The translations under genes and the position numbers were made by a program. Of a DNA stretch of 46,415 nt, positions 18,304 through 26,265 are shown piece after piece. How positions within the stretch are numbered: the first letter of the stretch is position 1; every line of letters begins with the position of its first letter. The stretch comes from an uncultured Eubacteriales bacterium. Its GTDB lineage: Bacteria; Bacillota; Clostridia; Peptostreptococcales; Anaerovoracaceae. The notes under the pieces are model-generated. The model did not search any database and was not told where the DNA came from. It saw only the letters and a list, made by a program, of their open reading frames with translations. The stretch lies in the NCBI GenBank assembly GCA_902801255.1, contig CADCHO010000024.1:1-46415 (forward strand), read 5' to 3'.

Positions 18304-21295
18304 GCTTCATATCCTCCCGCTGCGAGCTCTCTATAAGGTTCTCAAGTGTATCGAAAAGCGCTTCCGGTTCCACCGGCTTTGACAGGTGCGCGTTGAGCCC
18401 TGCCTGCATGCTGCGCTGTACGTCTTCATCGAACGCGTTTGCAGTCAGAGCGATCACCGGGATTGACTTCGCGTCAGCCCTGCCCGAAGCGCGTATCGCT
18501 CTGGTTGCTTCGAGGCCGTCCATTACCGGCATTCTCATATCCATCAGGATCGCATCGTAATATCCCGGCTCTTTAGCCATATACATATCAACGGCTATCT
18601 GACCGTTGCCAGCGTGATCGGCTGTCATTTCACGCATTCCAAGCACCATCATCATTATTTCCGCATTTATTGCCACGTCTTCAGCGAGGAGTATCCTGCG
18701 TCCCTTAAGGTCGATTTCCTGTTTGAGCAGTGCGCTTCTCTTTCTGCGGAAAGCCTCTCTGAATTCATCAATTACGCTGTCTGCGAGCAGAGGCTTCGGT
18801 ACGAAAGTATCCACTCCCGCCGATCTTGCTTCATCAGCGACATCTTCCCAGTCATATGATGTCAGTATGATGATCGCCGATTCATGGCCGATGGCGCTTC
18901 TTATCCGGCGCGTTGTCTCTACACCATCCATATCCGGCATTTTCCAGTCAACAAGAATCAGATCGTACGGATCCTGTCTTGCGTGCCGGAGTTTGACCAT
19001 TTCAACACCGTCCTCGCCGCATGTTGCCGTATCACATCTGACGCCGACCTGACCCAGAATCAGGCTGGCATGATCACAGGCAACCGGATCGTCATCTATG
19101 ACCAGCACGATCATCTCATGAGGTGCTATATCACCGTCATCCCCGTCTGCTTCGATGTGTTCGCATTCCTTGAGGGATATGGTCACCGTAAATGTGGTGC
19201 CCTTGCCTTTCACGCTCTCGACATCTATGCTGCCGTTCATAAGTTCAACAAAGTTCTTGGTGATAGGCATCCCAAGGCCGGTGCTTCCGAACTTACTTGA
19301 GGCCGATGCGTTCGCGTCTTCCTGACTGAAAGTATCGAACAGCTTCGGAAGATACTCCTCGCTCATGCCTATACCCGTATCACTCATGATAAAGCGGAAT
19401 GTCGCATTTTCGCCAATCCTCGACAGTTCCCTGACTGTGAAAGTGATCTTTCCGCCTTCAGGTGTAAATTTGACAGCATTGCCGAGTATGTTTACCATTA
19501 TCTGTTTCAGTTTCATGTCATCGCCGAAATAGAAGCCTTCGAGCTTTCCGTCAGCAATGAATTCATAAGTCAGCCCCTCATCGCGGCACTGACTGCCTAT
19601 CATGGTATTCACCTGTTCAATCAGCTTGACCAGTGAGAATTCTTCCGGATTCACGGTCATTCGTCCTGACTCTATCCTTGACATATCAAGAATGTCGTTA
19701 ATGAGGCTCAGAAGATGCTGAGCGGAAGCTCCTATCTTGTTGAGCTGATCCCTGGTCACGTCAGGCAGTTCAGGATTATTAAGAGCTATATTGTTAAGGC
19801 CGATAATGGCGTTCATCGGCGTTCTTATCTCATGGCTCATATTGGACAGGAACACTGTCTTGGCCTTATTGGCCTGCTCTGCGACGGTAAGTGCCTCCTG
19901 AAGTGCGCGGTTTTTCTCGATGGACTCACGCATCTCTTCATCAATGACTGTGAACCCTACGCCCACAGCATGGACTATGTTATCGTCCCTGTCAGCAGGA
20001 TGACGGACGCCGGCCATACGGAGCATCTCATAATACTCAACACCGTTGCGCCTTGCCAGATACCTGTATGCAATGATGTTTTCCGTTGAAAGAGCCCACC
20101 TTATGTTGTCAGGGTCTACGAAATCAAGAAAACCCTTCCTGTACTCATCATCGACACACTGATTGCCATATTCGACAAAGCGATCATGGAACGGAAAGTG
20201 TACTCCTTCAGGCGTCTGTCCGGGATCATCAGGATCTGCACGGTAGCAGACAGCATCGTCGGCATCCAGATCCACATGATATACGCTGCGGTAATCCGAA
20301 GCCATGGCTGTTATCATGCTGTCGAGCTCTGCGCGCTGCTTCTCCTGTTCGAGAAGCTTTTCCTGCAAGGCTAACTGGTGTTCCAGATCGGCCTGTTTAG
20401 CCCTTATTTCAGCCTGCTCGGCTTCTCTCAATGCTTTCTGTATGTCCTCAGCCTGGCGCACCTCAGAATCGACATCCTTAAAGCCGCAGACCAGCCCCGT
20501 TCTGCCGCCCGGCATGTTCACTTTAGCGAACTCGATGCGGAAGTATCTTTCGCTTCCATCGTCCATGGTTCGGAGATAGTTAACGTTAAACTGCGGACGC
20601 TCCTTAAGGATATCAGCTATCTTCTTGAGATTCAGGATATCGCGCATCATCTCACGGTCACACTCCGCTACACGAGTCATTATGTATTCTTCTTTTGCCT
20701 GCGAAAACTTCGCGTGACCGAGGGCATTATGGATCGGAGCAGCATGAATGGTATTGCCGTCCGTATCCCCGCGGTAAAGAGAGAAGCTTTCTGTCTCTAT
20801 ATCATTGATGACCCACATGGTATGGTACGCTTCACTGAGCGCTTCTATGACAGCCTGACGGACAGCCATATCTGTCTCCAGCCGCTCCCTGTCTTCTGTT
20901 ATGTCAGAGATAAAGACATAATAAATACCGCCGTACGTGTCGGTCTCGGTGTAATGGCCGTAATCTTCCACCCACCTGACAGCGCCGTCCTTCCGTACGA
21001 TGCGGTATTCAACATAATCGATATTATCATCTTTCGATTCGATCTGATTATCGATCGATGTCGCAATCGAATCATAATCTTCGTGATACACCATCCCCCT
21101 GAAGGTATATCCCGTCAGTTCCTTAAATTCGTCAAGATCCGCACAGCCGTAAATATCCATCGCCGCGCGGTTAACATAAAGCAGTTTTCCATCGCCGGCG
21201 GCTTCGTAAATGAAAAATCCTCCGGGCATATGGCTTCCGATCTGTTCTATTACCGGAAGTGTTTCATCATTTAGCAGAAAACGTTTGCCGAACAT
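18293..21295 (-). CDS. Soluble PAS hybrid histidine kinase with two receiver domains
   Basis: A 1000-residue kinase without membrane helices, hence cytoplasmic. It opens with a PAS domain (GGFFIYEAAGDGKLLYVN..AMDIYG, with a PAC-like YRIVRKDGAVRWVEDYG), continues with a second sensory region and a coiled coil, then the same module as its neighbour (AMASDYRSVYHVDLD near 332). HisKA carries SHEIRTPMNA (near 487), HATPase has NILGNAVKFTPEGG and DTGIGM, and two receivers have LVDWKMPDMDG (near 783) and LMDMRMPVMDG (near 921). From the HisKA domain onward it is a close paralogue of the downstream kinase, pointing to a tandem duplication with sensor swapping. The start at 21295 has AGGGTG 5 nt upstream and an extended -10 promoter. 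Confidence 0.92.
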   Translation of the reverse strand: MFGKRFLLNDETLPVIEQIGSHMPGGFFIYEAAGDGKLLYVNRAAMDIYGCADLDEFKELTGYTFRGMVYHEDYDSIATSIDNQIESKDDNIDYVEYRIVRKDGAVRWVEDYGHYTETDTYGGIYYVFISDITEDRERLETDMAVRQAVIEALSEAYHTMWVINDIETESFSLYRGDTDGNTIHAAPIHNALGHAKFSQAKEEYIMTRVAECDREMMRDILNLKKIADILKERPQFNVNYLRTMDDGSERYFRIEFAKVNMPGGRTGLVCGFKDVDSEVRQAEDIQKALREAEQAEIRAKQADLEHQLALQEKLLEQEKQRAELDSMITAMASDYRSVYHVDLDADDAVCYRADPDDPGQTPEGVHFPFHDRFVEYGNQCVDDEYRKGFLDFVDPDNIRWALSTENIIAYRYLARRNGVEYYEMLRMAGVRHPADRDDNIVHAVGVGFTVIDEEMRESIEKNRALQEALTVAEQANKAKTVFLSNMSHEIRTPMNAIIGLNNIALNNPELPDVTRDQLNKIGASAQHLLSLINDILDMSRIESGRMTVNPEEFSLVKLIEQVNTMIGSQCRDEGLTYEFIADGKLEGFYFGDDMKLKQIMVNILGNAVKFTPEGGKITFTVRELSRIGENATFRFIMSDTGIGMSEEYLPKLFDTFSQEDANASASSKFGSTGLGMPITKNFVELMNGSIDVESVKGKGTTFTVTISLKECEHIEADGDDGDIAPHEMIVLVIDDDPVACDHASLILGQVGVRCDTATCGEDGVEMVKLRHARQDPYDLILVDWKMPDMDGVETTRRIRSAIGHESAIIILTSYDWEDVADEARSAGVDTFVPKPLLADSVIDEFREAFRRKRSALLKQEIDLKGRRILLAEDVAINAEIMMMVLGMREMTADHAGNGQIAVDMYMAKEPGYYDAILMDMRMPVMDGLEATRAIRASGRADAKSIPVIALTANAFDEDVQRSMQAGLNAHLSKPVEPEALFDTLENLIESSQREDMKHER

Positions 21296-21334
21296 AGTAC
21301 ACCCTCATATTATGTCTGCATAAACATTCATAAT

Positions 21335-21343
21335 ATTATACCA
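21335..21343 (-). promoter_or_regulatory. Extended -10 promoter of the hybrid-kinase operon
   Basis: ATATGGTATAAT on the minus strand, about 40 bp before the kinase start, is the same 12-mer seen before the PBP gene. No good -35 is visible. Confidence 0.5.
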
Positions 21344-21403
21344 TATAGTTCGTGGGTATTGGTTATGTCCTGCATTTTCTCTTAATGCAATTTCACTCAG
21401 CTG

Positions 21404-22321
21404 TTATTGTACCTGCTGCTCCGGCAGATCCGGTATGAATTCGACATACAGCTGGTCAAATTCATCCTGAAGATCCGCGGTGACCCTGCCTTTCAGCTCC
21501 ATCAGATGACTGATATCTATCATCTGAGTGTTTTCGGTTCCCTTTAAATATACTTCTATCCAGGTCTTGCGCCCTGTCTGTATCACATCGATAAAAGCCG
21601 CTTCGTACGGAAAATCCTCTAGAGCATTGTTTACCACCATGCGGACTTTGTCCATGACATCTTCCGGAGGCGAAAACAGCATCATCTGTCTGAACCCTCT
21701 GACAAGTTCCTTTACCGGCTCAGCGATGAGGAAAAGCGACATGATTATAGCCACGCCGGAGTCCATGTACGGAGTGATTGGCTTCAGGACCGTATCTCCA
21801 AGGAAAAAATTGGCCAGAAACGCTGCCGCAACTCCGCAGCTGCCGATAATGTCCGTCTTCCACATGTATATCTCTGCATGGATGGTGGGCGATTCGTATT
21901 TTCTGCTCATGTGCAGCATGAATAAATACATTATGATACTCGCGACGGCGAGGCAGATCTCGAACACTGCGATCCCGCCGGAGCTGACCTGATGTCCTCC
22001 GCTGAGGATACCGCGCAGGTTTTCTATGATCATCACTATGATCAGCGAAAGCAGGGTCATGTATTTTATTATGAGGAAAAGAGATTCGACCTGAGCATAT
22101 CCGTAAGGATGTCTCTCATTTACCGGGCGGTAGAGCAGCGGGACGAGGACCAGAAAAGGTCCCATCATGATCAGTTCAGCAGAATCAAAAATCGCATCCA
22201 TCAGGACTGTCTGCGAACGAAAAGCGATCGCAGCAGCGACCTCCACTACCGAAAGCATGCAGCTCATCGCAAAAGATATGCGCAGTATACGTTTTTCAAG
22301 TTGTTCACGTGAGGATTCCAT
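21404..22321 (-). CDS. Cation diffusion facilitator-like transporter
   Basis: A 305-residue membrane protein with about six helices and a C-terminal soluble domain of about 90 residues (DKVRMVVNNALEDFPYEAAFIDVIQ). CDF features are the helix-2 aspartates (LMDAIFDSAE), the HPYGYAQVES loop that corresponds to the usual HPFGHGRAE, and a helix-5 aspartate (WKTDIIG). It likely exports a divalent metal such as zinc, manganese or iron(II). The metal-site residues deviate from the classic HxxxD pairs, so specificity is open. I prefer the ATG at 22321, 47 bp after the PhlG-like gene, over an upstream start that would overlap it; the site GGAAAG is modest. Confidence 0.75.
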   Translation of the reverse strand: MESSREQLEKRILRISFAMSCMLSVVEVAAAIAFRSQTVLMDAIFDSAELIMMGPFLVLVPLLYRPVNERHPYGYAQVESLFLIIKYMTLLSLIIVMIIENLRGILSGGHQVSSGGIAVFEICLAVASIIMYLFMLHMSRKYESPTIHAEIYMWKTDIIGSCGVAAAFLANFFLGDTVLKPITPYMDSGVAIIMSLFLIAEPVKELVRGFRQMMLFSPPEDVMDKVRMVVNNALEDFPYEAAFIDVIQTGRKTWIEVYLKGTENTQMIDISHLMELKGRVTADLQDEFDQLYVEFIPDLPEQQVQ

Positions 22322-22368
22322 TTTTTCTTTCCACCCACAGCATGTTCTCTTTGGACTCAAGGCCTTGA

Positions 22369-23154
22369 TCACATATTTATATAGTGCAGTCTGCCGTCGC
22401 TGCCCCATTCAACGGACAGATCGCAGTGAACGTTCTGAGAAGGATCCGGATGGTCCTTCCACAGCTCATACAGTTTCGGCAGGAACACCGGCCACTGACT
22501 GGCCTCATAGTCTTCATGATCAGTCGCGTAATTCGGTACCAGCTTCGCGTCCGGATCCTTCTTAAGTATATCCAGTATGAAGCCCGGCGGCATTGAAGCT
22601 CTGGTGTTTGTCACTGTTGCGGTAATATGCACTATTCCGCCCGGAACATCATCCCACTCGTGAACTGTCGAGTCCACCAGCTCTCCCGCATCGTTGAAAA
22701 CGCTTTCGCATATGACATGGCTGAGAGCTGTCGTGAAAGGATAGAAGTCCGCAAGATGCAGCCTATGTATCTCTACGCCTTCTCCCCCGAATACAGGCAG
22801 CGCCGGATCGGTCGTTTCAGCTATAATGTGGACTGAATCCTCAAAACCGTACTCATACGGAGTTTTGAGCCAGTTGAATCTCTTGTGTGAGCCCGGCGCC
22901 CACAGATAATAGCCCTTCTCCATATTGGCCCAGAACCAGTCGAGCATCTCCGAAGTAAGACCCGGCAGGAAGTGATGCCTCTGTGAAGGCAGATCATATC
23001 CCTTTTCAATGGCCTCCTGTGTCAGCTCGAGCGGAGCCAGAGGCGGTTCAGGTTTTGCCGGCCTCTCAAAAGGCACGAACGGAACCCCTTCATTTTCCTG
23101 AAAAGGGATGTGAGTCTGCCCCGCGCTTGCTACATATAATGTCTTATCTGTCAT
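22369..23154 (-). CDS. PhlG/phloretin-hydrolase-like C-C bond hydrolase
   Basis: A 261-residue protein resembling the DAPG hydrolase PhiG domain family, which includes 2,4-diacetylphloroglucinol hydrolase (PhlG) and phloretin hydrolase of Eubacterium ramulus. Candidate metal-binding residues are H213 and E217 in an HxxxE motif (DHEDYEAS), like the late H/E pair of PhlG, with H90, H109 and E150 upstream as possible further ligands. Family members cut a carbon-carbon bond between an acyl chain and a phloroglucinol-type ring in a zinc-dependent way. It overlaps the upstream alpha/beta hydrolase by 4 bp, so the two hydrolases are coupled. The exact substrate is not established by sequence; the family call is from memory of the motifs. 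Confidence 0.65.
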   Translation of the reverse strand: MTDKTLYVASAGQTHIPFQENEGVPFVPFERPAKPEPPLAPLELTQEAIEKGYDLPSQRHHFLPGLTSEMLDWFWANMEKGYYLWAPGSHKRFNWLKTPYEYGFEDSVHIIAETTDPALPVFGGEGVEIHRLHLADFYPFTTALSHVICESVFNDAGELVDSTVHEWDDVPGGIVHITATVTNTRASMPPGFILDILKKDPDAKLVPNYATDHEDYEASQWPVFLPKLYELWKDHPDPSQNVHCDLSVEWGSDGRLHYINM

Positions 23155-23957
23155 TTTTTCTCCTTTTCCCTGTCACGTCTCTGTCTCAGCAGACTCAGCT
23201 CAGCCAGAAATACTATCATTTTCTGTATCGCTCTGTTCTTGACCCACGGCTGCCAGAATATATGGCCTGCGTGAGGTATCCTTACAAAGCGGACATTTTC
23301 ATAAACACTCGCTGCCATTTCGGAGTATATGATCGGAACGACCCGGTCGTTCTCTCCGTGAATGATCAAAACCGGTCCCTTGTACGCTCCGATGCGATCC
23401 AGCCAGTTTTCTACGGCAAAAGCATCATCGATGAACTTACGTCCGAGAGTCACCGGCGGCTTCTTAGTGCTGAACTCTTCAGGTGGGTCGTGAGGATCGA
23501 AACGGGCTCCGAGCGCCTTGCCGCTTCTCGCGTCATCCGAGGCGGAAAGAGCCGGGTAAACAAGGATAAGGCCGGCGATTTCTTCTCTCAGCTCAGCGGC
23601 TGCCAGCGCGGAGACCATGCCTCCCATAGAGAAGCCGCACAGTACAAGATCCTTATCTCCGAGCCTTTTACGCAGATATCCGACTACCGCCTTCAGGTCT
23701 CCCACTTCAGTCAGGATGCTCATTTCCCTGGTATCTCTTCCCGTGCTGCACCCGTTGCCGGAGCCCGGAAAATCATATGTAAAAACCGGGTACGACCTTC
23801 TGGCGAGCTCTATAGCATACTTTGTCTCCCAGTTCTGGTCCACTCCGAATTCATGGCTTATGACGATGCACGGACGGTCGGATTCCTCATCCGGTATATA
23901 CAGATGCCCGACGATTATCGCTTCACCATCCCTGATCTCAACTCTGTGCTTGTACAT
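23151..23957 (-). CDS. Alpha/beta hydrolase, esterase-like
   Basis: A 268-residue soluble hydrolase. The nucleophile elbow is CGFSMGGMV, the acid residue is in IHGENDRVVP, and the histidine in PHAGHIFW, giving a complete Ser-Asp-His triad. An early HEFGVDQNW segment forms the oxyanion region. The closest general resemblance is to feruloyl-esterase/BAAT-like hydrolases of gut clostridia (cinnamoyl ester hydrolases). Coupled by ATGA to a PhlG-like hydrolase, it could release or process an aromatic ester, but that is inference from neighbourhood. The ATG at 23957 has GGAGG upstream, and a promoter overlapping the had-operon terminator could drive both genes. Confidence 0.8.
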   Translation of the reverse strand: MYKHRVEIRDGEAIIVGHLYIPDEESDRPCIVISHEFGVDQNWETKYAIELARRSYPVFTYDFPGSGNGCSTGRDTREMSILTEVGDLKAVVGYLRKRLGDKDLVLCGFSMGGMVSALAAAELREEIAGLILVYPALSASDDARSGKALGARFDPHDPPEEFSTKKPPVTLGRKFIDDAFAVENWLDRIGAYKGPVLIIHGENDRVVPIIYSEMAASVYENVRFVRIPHAGHIFWQPWVKNRAIQKMIVFLAELSLLRQRRDREKEKK

Positions 23958-23975
23958 CGTTTTCCTCCGGCCTTA

Positions 23976-24004
23976 ATGATACAACACGAAAAAGAAGCTG
24001 TCAC
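23976..24004 (-). promoter_or_regulatory. Promoter embedded in the had-operon terminator
   Basis: GTGACA-N17-TATCAT on the minus strand (-35 at 23999-24004, -10 at 23976-23981) matches 10 of 12 consensus bases. Its -35 is part of the 3' arm of the terminator hairpin. It would give a leader of only about 12 nt containing the GGAGG site of the alpha/beta hydrolase. Confidence 0.4.
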
Positions 24005-24024
24005 ACCTTTTAGTGTGACAGCTT
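23995..24024 (-). terminator. Terminator of the had-buk operon
   Basis: A perfect 12-bp stem (AAGCTGTCACAC / GTGTGACAGCTT, 6-nt loop) is followed on the minus strand by CTTTTTCG, 12 bp after the butyrate kinase stop. Confidence 0.88.
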
Positions 24025-24036
24025 TTCAAAGCATAC

Positions 24037-25149
24037 TTACTGCTTTGGTGCAAAATCGAATCCGGTGAATACAGGATCACCCGTGTATTCCTTTGGTTCT
24101 TCTTCCCCTCGAAGGACTCTGAGTGCGCCTTCCGCCAGGGCTTCCATTTCGAAGTCTCCGCCATAGGATTTGACCGGAGCGATCCAGCCGCAGTACTTAT
24201 TGATGCCTGCGACCATCTCCTCGTCATTGCTGACTCCTCCCGTCAGAATAATGCCGTCCACCTTGCCCTCAAGCACGCAGGCATAAGACCCGATATACTT
24301 GGCAAGATTGTACGTGAACGCATCGTATACCAGCGCTGCCCATCTGTCTCCGCCTTCTCTCTGCTTCTTGATCTCCAGGATGTCATCGGTTCCGGTCAGC
24401 GACTTCAGTCCGCCTGTCTTGCTTACGATCGCCTTGACATCATCAAAGCTGTACTCTCCGGAGGTGCAGAGTCTGGCAAACGGTATCAGCGGAACATATC
24501 CGGATCTGTTAGGTGCCATAGGACCGTCACCGTTTACTACATCGTTGGCATCTACCATTCTGCCCTGCTTGTGGGCTGCGATGGAAAGTCCGCCGCCAAT
24601 GTGGCATACGATGAAGTTGCATTCCTCATATTTCTTTCCGAGTTCCGCAGCCATTCTCCTGGCTACTTCCTTCTGGTTCAGAACATGCACGTGAGACTCG
24701 CGGTATATGCCCCTGATCCCGGATATCCTGGCTATGTCATCGAACTCATCTACATCAGGCGGATCTATGACATACGCAGGTTTGCCCAGTGCGGTTGCGA
24801 ACTCGCCTATTATCTGCGAGCCGAGCACCGCCGGATGATCTGCGATCCTTCCGGACATCGCGTCAACCAGCATCTTCTGGTTGACCGGGAATATACCTCC
24901 CGATGTTGACTCCAGTCCGCCGGAGTAGGCCGCGAAAGCATCCATATCTCTCAGCTGGAAGCCATGGCTGTGAAGCACCGCCATGACCACGCCTACTCTG
25001 AACGGGCGCTGTGAATTTACCGTCGGGAACTGGTTCAGTACCTCCGGCTCATGCGAGATGTTCTCTCTGAACAGGCATTTGCTGTCTTCGAAGACTGCGC
25101 ACTTAGTGGATGTTGAACCGGGACTTATAGTAAAAATCTTGTAACTCAT
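24037..25149 (-). CDS. buk: Butyrate kinase / branched-chain acyl kinase
   Basis: A 370-residue ASKHA-fold acyl kinase that converts acyl phosphate and ADP to acid and ATP. Diagnostic parts are the phosphate-binding N-terminus ISPGSTSTKCAVF (usually NPGSTSTK), the YSGGLESTSGGIF region, FIVCHIGGGLSIAAHKQGRMVD, and GIILTGGVSNDEE. Length is slightly above the usual ~355. It is the last gene before the operon terminator, 21 bp after etfA. Its presence in a 2-hydroxyacyl-CoA dehydratase operon is unusual and implies ATP formation from a branched or aromatic acyl-CoA, with PduL at 34873-35454 as the likely phosphotransacylase. Actual acyl specificity is inferred. Confidence 0.9.
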   Translation of the reverse strand: MSYKIFTISPGSTSTKCAVFEDSKCLFRENISHEPEVLNQFPTVNSQRPFRVGVVMAVLHSHGFQLRDMDAFAAYSGGLESTSGGIFPVNQKMLVDAMSGRIADHPAVLGSQIIGEFATALGKPAYVIDPPDVDEFDDIARISGIRGIYRESHVHVLNQKEVARRMAAELGKKYEECNFIVCHIGGGLSIAAHKQGRMVDANDVVNGDGPMAPNRSGYVPLIPFARLCTSGEYSFDDVKAIVSKTGGLKSLTGTDDILEIKKQREGGDRWAALVYDAFTYNLAKYIGSYACVLEGKVDGIILTGGVSNDEEMVAGINKYCGWIAPVKSYGGDFEMEALAEGALRVLRGEEEPKEYTGDPVFTGFDFAPKQ

Positions 25150-25170
25150 TGCTGTTATCCGAATATTTGA

Positions 25171-26265
25171 TTACGCTTCTGCTTTGGCGTCCTTGATCGA
25201 CTGGATCAGAAGAGGTACTACCTTGAACAGATCTCCTACGATACCGTAGTTTGCGATCTCGAACATAGGAGCGTTCTCATCCTTGTTGATCGCGATGATG
25301 TATTCGGACTCCTGCATTCCGGCCTTGTGCTGAATAGCTCCGGAGATACCGAGAGCGATGTAAACCTTAGGATGTACAGTCTTTCCTGTCTGTCCTACCT
25401 GGTGATCTGCTGTCATCCATCCTGCGTCAACTACGGCACGGGATGCGCCGACTACGCCGCCGAGTACGTCAGCAAGCTCTTCCGCCAGAGCGATACCGCC
25501 CTCAACGTCCTTAGCGATACCGCGGCCTACGGAGACGATGTACTCAGCTCCGATAAGGTCTACCAGCTTCTTTGCTGCCTTGACTACCTCGACTACCTCA
25601 GTCTGTACGTCAGCCTCAGTAAGTTCGAAATCAGGATGTACTATCTCGACCTTCTTAACGCCTTCTTCATCAAAAGGTCTTCTCTTCATTACGCCCGGAC
25701 GGACTGTTGCCATTGCAGGACGGAATCTCGGGCACACGATAGTAGCCATGAGGTGTCCGCCGAATGCAGGACGGGTCATCTTGAGGTTCGTATTTACATC
25801 AAACATCTTTGTCGCGAAGTTTGTGTTGTCAACGTCTACGTTGGATCCTGTTCTGAGGAACTCAACGTAACCGTTCAGGTCTACGTCAAGATGTGTGCAG
25901 TCTGCGCAAAGACCTGTGTGAAGTCTTGCAGCGCATCTAGGAGCGAGGTCTCTTCCGATGTGGGAAGCACCATAGATCATGATCTCAGGCTTGAATTCCT
26001 CTACTGCGTCTACGATCACCTTTGTATAAGCGTCTGTTGTGTAATGTTTGAGGAGCGGGCTGTTGTAAACATATACTCTGTCAGCTCCGTATCCGCCGAG
26101 TTCTGCTGCGATGCCGTCTACGTCATCACCAAGCAGGATGCCGCACAGCTCAACGCCGAGCTCGTCAGCAAGCTTTCTTCCCTCGGAGATAAGTTCAAAT
26201 GTTGTAGGCATCATTTTGCCCTGACGCTGCTCACAGAAAACCCATACGTTCTTGAAAGCAGCTAT
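25171..26265 (-). CDS. etfA: Electron transfer flavoprotein alpha subunit (start codon unusual)
   Basis: EtfA carries FAD and, with EtfB, passes electrons between NADH, ferredoxin and an acyl-CoA dehydrogenase. The FAD-binding C-terminus is clear (SVGRGIAKDVEGG, GASRAVVDAGWM, HQVGQTGKTVHPKVYIALGISGAIQHKAGM, IIAINKDENAPMFEIANYGIVGD). The first in-frame ATG (26214) would give 347 residues but lacks the family's first beta strand; upstream in-frame codons do encode it (AAFKNVWVFCEQRQGK). No ATG, GTG or TTG exists in that frame back to the preceding stop. I place the start at an ATA codon (26263-26265) that overlaps the etfB TAG as ATAG; a G-to-A change or sequence error is the alternative. No Shine-Dalgarno site is visible. 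Confidence 0.85.
   Translation of the reverse strand: MAAFKNVWVFCEQRQGKMMPTTFELISEGRKLADELGVELCGILLGDDVDGIAAELGGYGADRVYVYNSPLLKHYTTDAYTKVIVDAVEEFKPEIMIYGASHIGRDLAPRCAARLHTGLCADCTHLDVDLNGYVEFLRTGSNVDVDNTNFATKMFDVNTNLKMTRPAFGGHLMATIVCPRFRPAMATVRPGVMKRRPFDEEGVKKVEIVHPDFELTEADVQTEVVEVVKAAKKLVDLIGAEYIVSVGRGIAKDVEGGIALAEELADVLGGVVGASRAVVDAGWMTADHQVGQTGKTVHPKVYIALGISGAIQHKAGMQESEYIIAINKDENAPMFEIANYGIVGDLFKVVPLLIQSIKDAKAEA

Noticed and set aside
21371-21389. Possible terminator TGCATT...AATGCA after the cation-efflux gene
   Set aside because: The stem is short and AT-rich and no T run follows on the minus strand.
26214-26262. -1 ribosomal frameshift fusing EtfB and EtfA
   Set aside because: The etfA frame is -1 relative to etfB, but no slippery heptamer or downstream structure is seen, and EtfB already has normal length.
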